The notes beneath the pieces were generated by a model. That model made no database searches and was not told the DNA's origin. It was given only the letters and a program-made list of their open reading frames with translations. A stretch of 32,942 nucleotides of DNA, taken from contig LFSN01000038.1 of the NCBI GenBank assembly GCA_001513125.1, positions 8,890-41,831 of the forward strand, read 5' to 3'. Within the stretch, counting starts at the first letter, position 1. The number at the start of each line of letters is the position of its first letter. This stretch comes from Clostridia bacterium DTU030 (GTDB taxonomy: Bacteria; Bacillota; DTU030). Both the position numbers and the translations under genes were made by a program. Shown piece after piece: positions 23,801-32,200 of the stretch.

Positions 23801-24082
23801 GTGGTTATAGGGACAGCCACGGTGGAGCTTTATGTTCCAGGTGTCAATTCCCTGAAGGACAAAAGGCGGGTGATCAAGGGGCTGCTGGAGCGGACCCGGG
23901 CCCGCTTCAACGTCTCTGTGGCCGAGGTAGGAAAACTTGACCTGTGGCGGCAGGCTACCCTGGGGCTGGCCTGGGTGAGCAACGACAGCGGCCATGCCCA
24001 CCGGAGCCTCCAAGCAGTTATTAAGTTTCTGGAACGGCAGCCCGATGTCCAGGTAGCCGACTTTTGGGTGCGGGTGATTTAG
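23801..24082 (+). CDS. DUF503 (YlxP-like) protein
   Basis: 93 aa from GTG 23801; GAGGTGA is seven bases upstream. The sequence VIGTATVELYVPGVNSLKDK, RRVIKGLLERTRARFNVSVAEV and the C-terminal FLERQPDVQVADFWVRVI match the whole DUF503 family at its usual length. B. subtilis YlxP, the best known relative, is encoded beside infB and rbfA and may be linked to ribosomes; here the gene is away from that cluster. It follows the DUF92 gene by 37 bases and precedes the DUF2284 gene by 24, so it is in the same operon. No active-site residues are known. Confidence 0.88.
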   Translation: MVIGTATVELYVPGVNSLKDKRRVIKGLLERTRARFNVSVAEVGKLDLWRQATLGLAWVSNDSGHAHRSLQAVIKFLERQPDVQVADFWVRVI

Positions 24083-24106
24083 CAACTTCAGCAGGGGGGG
24101 AGACCG

Positions 24107-24679
24107 ATGGTCAACAACTTTAGCCTGCGGCAGTTAGAAGAGGCGGCTAGGGAGGAGGGGGCCGACCGGGCCAAGGTGCTGCCGGCCAGGGAAATTGTCA
24201 TCGATGAAAGGGTGCGGCTGAAGTGTCTGGTGCCCCTGTGCCCCAACTACGGCCGGAACCTGATGTGTCCCCCCAACCTGCCCAGCGTGGAGGAATCCCG
24301 GCGCATTATCAGGCTTTACCAGTGGGCCCTCCTCCTACAAGTCCAGGGGCCGACTTCGGAAAAGGGGGAAGGGCCGGAAAAGGCTGTTGTTTACCAATAT
24401 GCCGATAAACTCCACCGGGTAGTCAATAGCCTGGAACGCCGGCTCCAGGGCATGGGATATTTGCTGGCCGCCGGCCTCATCGGCGGGAGCTGCCGCCTCT
24501 GTGATGAATGTGTGGGCCAGGGAAGCAGGGAACCCTGCCGTCATCCCTTCCGGGCCCGCCCCTCCATAGAAGCCATGGGCATAAATGTGGCGGCCACGGC
24601 AGCCAAGGTAGGCTGGGGTATCGCCCCCCTTCCCCTGGGCCGGGAGGTGGTCTGGACGGGACTTATCCTCCTCGAATGA
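24107..24679 (+). CDS. DUF2284 cysteine-rich metal-binding protein
   Basis: 190 aa with seven cysteines in two groups: C40, C45 and C54 (CLVPLCPNYGRNLMCPP) and C129, C132, C135 and C144 (SCRLCDECVGQGSREPC). This layout is the DUF2284 family, described as predicted metal-binding and likely Fe-S containing; its role is unknown, although it is frequent in anaerobes. GGGGGGAGA precedes the ATG 24107. It is the last gene of the operon that begins with the polyprenol kinase-like gene at 22276 and lies upstream of an extended -10 promoter for the next unit. A link to corrinoid or redox chemistry is possible but not supported here. Confidence 0.88.
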   Translation: MVNNFSLRQLEEAAREEGADRAKVLPAREIVIDERVRLKCLVPLCPNYGRNLMCPPNLPSVEESRRIIRLYQWALLLQVQGPTSEKGEGPEKAVVYQYADKLHRVVNSLERRLQGMGYLLAAGLIGGSCRLCDECVGQGSREPCRHPFRARPSIEAMGINVAATAAKVGWGIAPLPLGREVVWTGLILLE

Positions 24680-24721
24680 ATGGGAATTCTGTCCACTTCC
24701 CCCAGGTAATTACTTTTCTTA

Positions 24722-24730
24722 TGCTATAAT
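24722..24730 (+). promoter_or_regulatory. Extended -10 promoter for HAD-sfsA
   Basis: TGCTATAAT: TGn plus perfect TATAAT, 75 bases before the HAD start at 24805. The -35 region is poor. Confidence 0.6.
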
Positions 24731-24804
24731 GTTAGATGACCTTCTTCGCCCCCCATTGGCGGGGGCGGCGGACTGGTTTTCCAGCTACACAGCAAGGGAG
24801 GCAG

Positions 24805-25518
24805 ATGGCATTTAAGGCACTACTCTTTGATCTCGATGGTACACTCCTGGATCTGGATATGGAAACATTCCTACCCGCCTATTTCCAGGCCCTTACCCGG
24901 CGCTTTGGGCAGCTGGTGGATCCCCAGCAGTTTGTCGATCACCTGGTAGCCAGCACGGCAGTCATGATGGCCAGCAAAGATCCGGAAAAAACCAATGAGG
25001 AAGTCTTTATGGCCGACTTTATTCCCCGTCTCGGGCTTTCCCGGGAGGTCCTGCTGCCCCTCCTGGATGATTTTTACCGCAATGATTTTCCTGCCCTGGC
25101 GGGAGAAGCCCGGCGCAAGCCCCTGGCCAGGGAGATAATCCAGTACGCCTTTGCCAGGGGTTTTGCTGTCGTCGTTGCCACCAATCCCGTCTTTCCCAAA
25201 CTGGCCATTGCCCACCGCCTGCGCTGGGCCGGCGTCGGTGTCGAGGATTTTCCCTATAGATTGGTTACCAGCTACGAGATAATGCACTTTTGCAAACCCA
25301 ACCGGGAGTATTACGAGGAAATATTAGCCAGCCTGGGGCTTAAGGCCGGGGAATGCCTCATGATCGGCAACGATGTCCAGGATGATTTGCGGGCCCGGGA
25401 AGTGGGGATCAGGACCTTCCTGGTCGAGGATCACCTGATCAACCGGACCGGGGAAGCCCCCCAGACAGATTACCGCGGTTCCCTGGAAGATTTGTACGAA
25501 TTTATCAAGGCTTTGTAA
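24805..25518 (+). CDS. HAD superfamily hydrolase
   Basis: 237 aa from ATG 24805; AAGGGAGG lies immediately before it, and it begins right at the HAD motif. In-frame ATG 24736 would add 23 residues after the promoter-like -10 and is unlikely. Motif I is FDLDGTLL with nucleophile D9 and D11; motif II is around VVATN (T126); motif III is K164 (FCKPN); motif IV is IGNDVQDD with D190 and D194. A helical cap inserted after motif I puts it in the phosphoglycolate phosphatase-like group. The specific phosphate ester hydrolysed is not predictable. It precedes sfsA by 24 bases. Confidence 0.9.
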   Translation: MAFKALLFDLDGTLLDLDMETFLPAYFQALTRRFGQLVDPQQFVDHLVASTAVMMASKDPEKTNEEVFMADFIPRLGLSREVLLPLLDDFYRNDFPALAGEARRKPLAREIIQYAFARGFAVVVATNPVFPKLAIAHRLRWAGVGVEDFPYRLVTSYEIMHFCKPNREYYEEILASLGLKAGECLMIGNDVQDDLRAREVGIRTFLVEDHLINRTGEAPQTDYRGSLEDLYEFIKAL

Positions 25519-25542
25519 AGGCAGGAAGAGAGGAAGGTAGTT

Positions 25543-26241
25543 GTGCAGATAGAATACGGTGGAAGGCCCCAGGCGGGGCGTTTTGTCGAGAGGGTCAACC
25601 GGTTTGTGGCCCGGGTCCTGGTGGCAGGCCGGGAGGTCCTGGCCCATGTCCCCAGCTCCGGGCGGATGGCAGAACTTTTATACCCGGGGGCAGAGGTTTT
25701 TGTCCTGGCCAGGGAGGGCGGCAAGCGCAAAACCCCCTTTGATTTAATCCTGGCCCAAAAAGAGGGGATTTTGGTTCCGGTGGATGCCCGCCTGCCCAAC
25801 CGGTTGGTCTGCCGGTCCCTTGAGGAGGGACGCTTTCCCTTTTTCCCGAAAGCCGTGGAGGTGGAGCAGGAGGTAAATTTCGGCTCCAGCCGGATGGATT
25901 TTCGCATTAAAAATGGTGGGGAAACTTGTTTTCTGGAAGTGAAATCGGTGACCCTGGTTCAGGACGGGAGGGCTATTTTCCCCGATGCCCCCACCAGCCG
26001 GGGCACCCGGCACCTGGCCGAACTGGCCCTGGCGCGGCAGGAGGGACACCGGGCCATTGCCCTTTTTATTGTCCAGAGGAATGATGCCCACAGCTTTTCC
26101 CCCAACTGGGAGACCGATAGGGATTTTGCCGCCGGCCTGGTTCAGGCGGCCGCTGCGGGGGTTGAAGTCTATGCCTATGACTGTACTGTAACCCTGGAGG
26201 GGGTTTCCCTGGGGGTGGAGCTCCCGGTAGTTTTGTCTTAA
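25543..26241 (+). CDS. sfsA: Sugar fermentation stimulation protein SfsA
   Basis: 232 aa from GTG 25543 with GGAAGG just upstream. Typical blocks include VNRFVARVLVAGREVLAHVPSSGRM, the PDAPTSRGTRHLAEL segment and ALFIVQRNDAHSFSPNWETD; the core resembles a PD-(D/E)xK nuclease (ETCFLEVKSVTLV). In E. coli SfsA was named for stimulating maltose fermentation and it binds DNA; its role in Clostridia is unknown. It forms an apparent two-gene unit with the HAD hydrolase. Confidence 0.93.
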   Translation: MQIEYGGRPQAGRFVERVNRFVARVLVAGREVLAHVPSSGRMAELLYPGAEVFVLAREGGKRKTPFDLILAQKEGILVPVDARLPNRLVCRSLEEGRFPFFPKAVEVEQEVNFGSSRMDFRIKNGGETCFLEVKSVTLVQDGRAIFPDAPTSRGTRHLAELALARQEGHRAIALFIVQRNDAHSFSPNWETDRDFAAGLVQAAAAGVEVYAYDCTVTLEGVSLGVELPVVLS

Positions 26242-26255
26242 AGCTTCACTCCCTC

Positions 26256-26308
26256 CGGCAGGGGATTTTTGCCCCTTTGCCGAAGTAATGGCTTAAACCA
26301 TTTTTTTT
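26256..26308 (+). terminator. Possible terminator after sfsA
   Basis: A hairpin CGGCAGGGG / CCCC-TT-TGCCG with a two-base bulge (26256-26282) is followed by a weak AATGG / CCATT stem ending in eight T residues (26301-26308). Confidence 0.45.
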
Positions 26309-26327
26309 AGCCAGGCAGGTGATAGCT

Positions 26328-27422
26328 ATGATCCGGGCGGCGGTGCTGGAAAAACCCCTAGAGCCCCTGCAGGTTAAAGGGTTCCCGGAACCCAAAATGG
26401 AACCGGGCAGCATCTTGCTGAAGACGGTGCTGAGCGAAGTGTGTGGGACCGATGTCCATCTTTTCCACGGCAGGCTGGGGGAATGTCCTTACCCCATTAT
26501 CCCCGGCCATATCAATGTCGGCATCATCGAACACATCGAAGGAGAGGTCCGGGATATCGACGGCGTACCCTTCCGGACCGGGGAGCTGGTAACCTTTCTC
26601 GATGTCCACAACACCTGCAACAACTGCTGGTTCTGCCTGGTGGCCAAGGCCACTACCCGCTGCCCCCACAGGAAGGTGTACGGCATTACTTATTCCGCGG
26701 CCGAAGGCCTCCTGGGCGGCTGGAGCCAATATATCTACCTGAAACCGGGAACAAAGATAGTAAGGTTACCGGCTGGGGTAAGCCCCGAACGGTTTATCGG
26801 CGGCGGCTGCGGCCTGCCGACGGCCTTCCACGCCGTGGAAAGGGCCGGGATTTTCATCGGCGACAGCGTTGTGGTCCAGGGAAGCGGCCCGGTAGGCTTG
26901 AGTGCCAGCATCCTGGCCCGCCTGGCGGGGGCCCTGCAGGTTATCCTCGTCGGGGGGCCCCGGCATCGCCTGGAGCTGGGTCTGGCAATGGGAGCAGATG
27001 CAGTGATCAATATTGACGATACCACGCCCCAGGAAAGGCTGGAAAGGATTCTGGCCTTGACCGGCGGCCGGGGAGCCGATGTGACCATCGAGGCCACCGG
27101 TGTGCCGGCGGCCCTCAAGGAAGGCATGGCCTTTACCCGGGACAACGGGACCTATGTTGTGGTGGGCCAGTATACCGATAACGGCACCCTCGAGGTCAAC
27201 CCCCACTGGGAAATTAATAAAAAACACCTGGATATTAGGGGGACCTGGGGGATCGATTTCAGCCATTTTTATCGTTCCATCCAGGTGCTGGAGCATTACG
27301 GCTCCCAGTATCCCTGGGAAAGGTTTATCAGCCGGGAGTATTCCCTGGCCGAGGTTAACCAGGCCATCCAGGATGTTGAGGCACAGCGGGTGATCAAGGC
27401 TGTTATCAATCCCTGGGCCTGA
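26328..27422 (+). CDS. Medium-chain zinc-binding alcohol dehydrogenase family protein
   Basis: 364 aa from ATG 26328 (GGTGAT just upstream; GTG 26319 is alternative). Catalytic-zinc candidates are C39 in EVCGTDVH, H61 and C161 (GGGCGLPTA). The structural zinc site is C97, C100, C103 and C112. The NAD(P) motif is GSGPVG (185-190). Unusually the GHE motif after the first cysteine reads GHI (59-62: PGHI), so the acidic residue next to the zinc histidine is lost. It belongs to the threonine dehydrogenase/sorbitol dehydrogenase-like branch; substrate is not clear. It is followed within 32 bases by a thiamine-binding-type gene. Confidence 0.88.
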   Translation: MIRAAVLEKPLEPLQVKGFPEPKMEPGSILLKTVLSEVCGTDVHLFHGRLGECPYPIIPGHINVGIIEHIEGEVRDIDGVPFRTGELVTFLDVHNTCNNCWFCLVAKATTRCPHRKVYGITYSAAEGLLGGWSQYIYLKPGTKIVRLPAGVSPERFIGGGCGLPTAFHAVERAGIFIGDSVVVQGSGPVGLSASILARLAGALQVILVGGPRHRLELGLAMGADAVINIDDTTPQERLERILALTGGRGADVTIEATGVPAALKEGMAFTRDNGTYVVVGQYTDNGTLEVNPHWEINKKHLDIRGTWGIDFSHFYRSIQVLEHYGSQYPWERFISREYSLAEVNQAIQDVEAQRVIKAVINPWA

Positions 27423-27454
27423 TTTTGGACTGAAGAGGCAAGGAGGGAAAAGCG

Positions 27455-27754
27455 GTGGCTATTGTCGAAGTATGTGTTGTTCCCCTGGGAACGGGCAGTA
27501 CCAGTGTGAGCGAGTATGTGGCTGCCTGTCATAAGGTCCTGCAGCAGGAAAAGGACCTGCAGTACCAGTTGACTCCCATGGCAACCATTATTGAAGGGGA
27601 CCTGGACAAGATCCTGGCCGCCATCAGCAAGATGCATGAGGTACCCTTTGCTGCCGGGGCGGGCCGGGTAATCACCACCATCAGAATCGACGATCGGCGG
27701 GATAAGGAGCGGACCATGGCCGATAAGGTCGCTTCGGTGGAAGAAAAATTATAA
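27455..27754 (+). CDS. MTH1187/YkoF-type thiamine-binding protein
   Basis: 99 aa from GTG 27455, with AGGAGGGAAA upstream. A ferredoxin-like fold protein: MAIVEVCVVPLGTGSTSVSE, YQLTPMATIIEGDLDKI and GAGRVITTIRIDDRRDK are family signatures (PF01910). Homologues form tetramers and bind thiamine or related molecules. It is 32 bases downstream of the dehydrogenase, on the same strand, and probably in the same transcript. Its ligand and role in this operon are unknown; a thiamine-related cofactor for the neighbour is not established. Confidence 0.9.
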   Translation: MAIVEVCVVPLGTGSTSVSEYVAACHKVLQQEKDLQYQLTPMATIIEGDLDKILAAISKMHEVPFAAGAGRVITTIRIDDRRDKERTMADKVASVEEKL

Positions 27755-27792
27755 TGTAGAGGGAGAAAGAAAAAAGAAAAGAGTCGGCGGGG

Positions 27793-27821
27793 GCAGGAAA
27801 CGGTATCCTGGTGTCGAATAC
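27793..27821 (+). promoter_or_regulatory. Candidate SigH promoter for sepF
   Basis: GCAGGAAAC, 11 bases, GTCGAATAC. Core AGGA and GAAT match the SigH consensus with permitted spacing; only the last base of each element departs from W. The start codon is 87 bases downstream. Confidence 0.65.
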
Positions 27822-27907
27822 TGATTTGATTTAAGGCTTGCACTAATCAATGGTACGGCAACATGATGGCGAAAAAGATGCTGGTTGCTGAGGAAGGATG
27901 GGGGGAC

Positions 27908-28291
27908 ATGGCGAACCTCTTTCAGCGGATCCTATATTCCCTGGGGTTTGGCCGCGATGAGCAGCTCCAGGAGGGGGAAGTATACCAGTGGAATATGGAG
28001 TACGGTCAAGAGCAGATACAGGTCGTTGTAACCAAGCCGACAAGCTTTAGCGAAACAGAGGAAATGGCTACCCGTATCAAGGAAGGAAGCCCTGTTATTG
28101 TCAACCTGGAGGGGCTATCCCTTCACCTTTCCCAACGGATTGTCGATTACATGAGCGGAGCCACCTATATCCTGGACGGTGATATGCAGAAAATTGGCGA
28201 GTGTATCTTCCTTTTTACCCCGCGCGGCATCAATATCGGCATGGAGGAGTTTATGTCCCAGGAAAAAACTGATCCCTTTCCCTTCGGCTGA
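27908..28291 (+). CDS. sepF: Cell division protein SepF
   Basis: 127 aa from ATG 27908, which has GGGGGGA upstream and gives the usual N-terminal amphipathic helix MANLFQRILYSLGFG that binds membrane. ATG 27863 in frame would add 15 residues. The conserved domain is VTKPTSFSETEEMATRIKEG, SPVIVNLEGLSLHLSQRIVD and YMSGATYILDGDMQKIGECIFLFTP. SepF tethers FtsZ to the membrane and orders Z-ring filaments. It is usually within the division cluster; here it is separate and has a SigH-type promoter, which suits induction at the onset of sporulation. A terminator follows. Confidence 0.93.
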   Translation: MANLFQRILYSLGFGRDEQLQEGEVYQWNMEYGQEQIQVVVTKPTSFSETEEMATRIKEGSPVIVNLEGLSLHLSQRIVDYMSGATYILDGDMQKIGECIFLFTPRGINIGMEEFMSQEKTDPFPFG

Positions 28292-28295
28292 CAAG

Positions 28296-28320
28296 GCGCC
28301 CCCAGGCGCTTTTTCTTTTT
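28296..28320 (+). terminator. Intrinsic terminator after sepF
   Basis: GCGCC, loop CCCA, GGCGC, followed by TTTTTCTTTTT. Confidence 0.8.
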
Positions 28321-28327
28321 GGGCAAT

Positions 28328-28774
28328 TTATAGGCCATTGTTCTCTATTTCGGGCCGGACAAAGATGATCAGCTTCTCGGAGATGACGGTTGTTTCCACT
28401 CGGAGATGTATCCGCCGGCCGTTGATGGTCACTGTCCGGCCGTCGATGATAAAGGGGATGGCAGCCGGGTCCAGGGAAGAGAGCTCCCGGCCCAGGAAGA
28501 TATCCAGCCACTGGCGGATCCTTTTCTCCAATTCCAGCTGGAGGGGCCGGTCACCTTTGAGGACAATATTAGGTTGAATTTCCTTTATGATGAGGCTCCC
28601 GCTGCCGGCCAGGGCCTTTTCCAGCTGTTCCAGGCGGGAATCCCTCTCGGCCAGGGAGGCAAGGAGGGTGTCCCTTTCCTGGTAAACATCCTCCAGCCTG
28701 GCCCCGAAAAAGATATTCATCAGCAGGCAGCCGCAGAGAAAGCCCAGGAGAAAGGCTGCTTCCTTGGCCCCCAC
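28328..28774 (-). CDS. ytrI: YtrI-like sporulation membrane protein
   Basis: 148 aa from GTG 28774, with GGGGGA upstream and three bases after the ytrH stop, so the pair is an operon. It has one N-terminal membrane segment (AAFLLGFLCGCLLMNIFFG), a short coiled coil (about residues 24-50) and a C-terminal domain ending IHLRVETTVISEKLIIFVRP. The longer open frame beginning at 28948 lies inside ytrH and is rejected. YtrI is a sigma-E-controlled protein in B. subtilis, needed for efficient sporulation and encoded with ytrH next to dnaE, exactly the order here. Function is a mother-cell membrane role of unclear mechanism. Confidence 0.8.
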   Translation of the reverse strand: MGAKEAAFLLGFLCGCLLMNIFFGARLEDVYQERDTLLASLAERDSRLEQLEKALAGSGSLIIKEIQPNIVLKGDRPLQLELEKRIRQWLDIFLGRELSSLDPAAIPFIIDGRTVTINGRRIHLRVETTVISEKLIIFVRPEIENNGL

Positions 28775-28776
28775 AC

Positions 28777-29097
28777 CTAGTCCCCCTTTAAAAAAAGGAT
28801 CAGCATGTACCCGCACTGGGCCCCGCTGAAGGCGACCAGGATGAAGAGGAGCTGCCGGGCCACAGCCCGCAGCTGCCCTTCCAGGAGACCGGCTTCCAGG
28901 GCGTAAAAGGCAGGAAAGGTGCCCCCCAGGGCAACCAGGATCGCCCACACCTTGATCTGGCGGGCCAGAGTCAGCATGGTTTCCTGGGGGTAACGGTTGA
29001 CCAGGCTGGCCCCCAGGGAACCGCTGATGGCTCCCCCCAGAACTACCCCCAGGGCAATAAAAAAAGTGAGCACCAATTCCTCTATAATCTTTCCCAT
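28777..29097 (-). CDS. ytrH: YtrH family sporulation protein
   Basis: 106 aa, three hydrophobic segments (LVLTFFIALGVVLGGAISG, VWAILVALGGTFPAFYAL, LLFILVAFSGAQCGYML). The N-terminal MGKIIEELVLTFFIALGVVL is typical of YtrH. ATG 29097 follows GGAGGGACCGGCT. It is divergent from dnaE and directly upstream of ytrI, as in B. subtilis, where ytrH and ytrI belong to the sigma-E regulon. A possible sigma-E-like promoter is visible upstream. Needed for sporulation; molecular role unclear. The gene order gives good evidence that this organism forms endospores. Confidence 0.9.
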   Translation of the reverse strand: MGKIIEELVLTFFIALGVVLGGAISGSLGASLVNRYPQETMLTLARQIKVWAILVALGGTFPAFYALEAGLLEGQLRAVARQLLFILVAFSGAQCGYMLILFLKGD

Positions 29098-29125
29098 AGC
29101 CGGTCCCTCCCCTGGTCTTTAAACC

Positions 29126-29154
29126 ATTTTATTGCCGCCGGGGACCAATTATCC
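29126..29154 (-). promoter_or_regulatory. Possible sigma-E-type promoter for ytrH
   Basis: Minus strand GGATAATT (29154-29147), 12 bases, CAATAAAAT (29134-29126). The spacing and A/T pattern resemble sigma-E promoters, but neither element matches consensus fully. Confidence 0.3.
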
Positions 29155-29226
29155 CCCTGCCCTGGAGGAGGACTTGGGTGGGGAGTGTGGAAATTACAGT
29201 TTAGAATACCCTAAGGGGTGAATTGG

Positions 29227-32200
29227 GTGTCTGATTTCATTCATCTTCATGTTCATACCGAATACAGCCTCCTCGATGGGGCCAGTCGGATAGATGATTT
29301 GGTGAGAAAGGCCGCCAGCCTGGAGATGCCGGCCCTGGCCATCACCGACCATGGTGCCATGTACGGGGTGGTGGATTTTTACAAGGCCTGTAAAAGAGAG
29401 GGAATAAAACCCATCCTGGGCTGTGAGGTCTATGTTGCCCCCCGGTCCATGCAGGACCGGGAACCCCGCATCGATGACAACCTGTACCACCTGGTTCTCC
29501 TGGCGGAAAGCAAGGAGGGCTACAGGAACCTGATGGCCCTGGTTTCCGAAGCCTATTTGCACGGCTTTTACTATAAACCCCGGGTTGATAAAGAACTCCT
29601 TGCCCGGTACAGCAAAGGATTGATTTGCCTTTCCGGCTGCATTGCCGGGGAGATCCCCACCTACCTCCTGCAGGATGACTGGGAAGGGGCCCGGGCAGCT
29701 GCCCTTGCCTACCGGGAAATTTTCGGACCCGATGGCTTTTTCCTGGAGCTGCAGGACCACGGCATGGCCGAGGAGGAGGAAGTGAACAGGAAATTAATTG
29801 GCCTCGGCCGGGAGCTGGGCCTTCCCCTGGTGGCTACAAACGATGTCCACTACGTGGAAAAGGCCGATGCCCGGCCCCACGATGTCCTCCTCTGCATCCA
29901 AACGGGAAAAACCATAGAAGATACCAACCGCCTCCGCTTTCCCAGCGCTGAGTTTTATCTGAAAAGGGGGGAGGAGATGGCAGCCCTCTTCCCATCCCTT
30001 CCCGAGGCCCTCACCAACACCCTGGCCATAGCCGAGCGGTGCCAGGTGGAATTGGAGTTCGGCTCCCTGCACCTGCCCCATTTCCCCGTCCCCGGGGACA
30101 GCTCAGCCAACGATTACCTGGCAGAGCTTTGCCAGCGGGGCCTCAGGGAACGCTACGCAACCGTATCCCCCGCCATGGAAGAACGCCTGCAGTACGAGCT
30201 GGACGTCATTATCCGGATGGGTTACGCCAGTTATTTCCTCATTGTCTGGGATCTCGTCCGCTTTGCCCGGGAACGGGGGATTTTAGTCGGCCCCGGCCGG
30301 GGTTCGGCGGCCGGGAGTCTCGTCGCCTACTGCCTGGGCATAACCAATGTGGATCCCCTGGCCCACGGCCTTTTCTTCGAACGCTTCCTCAATCCCGAAA
30401 GGGTCAGCATGCCCGACATCGATATCGATTTTTGTGATGACCGCCGGAACGAGATCATAGATTATGTGGTGGAAAGGTACGGGGCCGATCGGGTGGCCCA
30501 GATCATTACCTTTGGGACCATGGCTGCCCGGGGGGCCATCCGGGACGTGGGGCGGGTGTACGGTTTTCCCTACGGCGAGGTGGATCGCCTGGCGAAGATG
30601 ATCCCCATGGAACCGGGCATGACCATTGCCCGGGCCCTGGAAGCCAACCGGGAGCTGGCTGAATTGGTGGCGGCCGATCCTGCCCTGGAGCAGCTGGTGA
30701 AGACGGCCCGCTCCCTGGAGGGCCTCCCCCGGCATGCCTCCGTCCATGCGGCCGGGGTGGTGATCGCCAAAGAGCCCCTGACTCAATATGTCCCCCTGCA
30801 GAAAACCTCCGACGGGGTGGTGACCACCCAATTTCCCTGGGAGACCATTGAAGAGCTCGGCCTCTTGAAGATGGATTTTCTGGGCCTGCGCACCCTCACC
30901 GTTATCCAGAATGCCATCGAGATTGTGGCCGCCAGCCGCGGGGAAAAGATTGATCTGGATAAGATCCCCCTGGACGATGAAAAAACCTTCCGCCTCCTCC
31001 AGGCGGGGGATACCACTGGTGTCTTTCAGCTGGAAAGTGTGGGCATGCGGAACCTAATCAAGGAGCTGCAGCCCACCTCCCTGGCCGATGTCGTCGCCCT
31101 GGTAGCCCTTTACCGGCCGGGGCCCCTGGGAAGCGGCATGGTGGAGGACTATATCGCCCGGAAACACGGCCGCAGGGAGGTAGAATACCTGCATCCTGCC
31201 CTGGAGCCAATTTTGGCCGAGACCTATGGGATTATCCTCTATCAGGAGCAGGTCATGCAGATTGCCAGCGACCTGGCCGGTTTCAGCCTCGGCCAGGCCG
31301 ATCTTTTGCGCCGGGCCATGGGCAAGAAAAAGCCGGAGGTTATTGCTGCCCAGCGGGAGCAGTTCCTGGCCGGTGCCGCAAAGAAGGGAATAGCCGCCGA
31401 TGTGGCCGGCCACATCTTCTACTTGATGGCCCACTTTGCCGGTTACGGTTTTAACAAGAGCCATTCGGCTGCCTATGCCCTGGTGGCCTACCAGACGGCC
31501 TACCTCAAGGCCAATTATCCCGTCGAGTACATGGCGGCCCTCATTTCCAGCGTTATGGAAAACACCGACAAGGTAGCCCTGTATATTGAAGAATGCCGCC
31601 GGCTGGGGATTGAAATCCTGCCGCCCGATATCAATGAGAGCCTGGTGGACTTCAGTGTTATAGGGGGCAAGATCCGCTTTGGCCTGGCGGCGGTAAAGAA
31701 CGTCGGCCGGGGGGCCATTGAAAACATCATTGCTGCCCGCCAGGAAGGGGGGAACTTTGTTTCCCTGACCGATTTTTGCCGCCGGGTGGACCTGCGGGTG
31801 GTCAACAAAAAGGTCCTGGAGAGCCTGATCAAGTGTGGGGCCTTCGGTTCCCTGGGACAGTACCGGGCCCGGATGCTGGCCGGCCTGGACGATATCTTGG
31901 AAAGGGCCCAGCGCTACCAGCAGGAAAAACTCAGCGGCCAGCACTCCCTCCTGGAGCTCCTGGGTACGGAGACGGAAACCCAGGAAGATAAGCTGCCCCA
32001 GGTGCCCGAGTTTACCCCCGAGAGGCTCCTGGCCCTGGAGAAGGAGACGGTGGGCCTCTATATTTCCGGCCATCCCCTGGCCCCCTATTCCCATATCTTG
32101 CGGGAACATACCGTCAGCAGCAAGGATTTGGAAGAGCTGGCCGATGGCCAGCGGGTCATGCTGGGGGGTATACTTGTGGCAGGAAAGCAAATATTAACCA

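Noticed and set aside
28328-28948. Longer 206-codon version of the ytrI frame
   Set aside because: The first 58 codons lie inside ytrH in another frame; the GTG at 28774 has a proper ribosome binding site and follows the ytrH stop.
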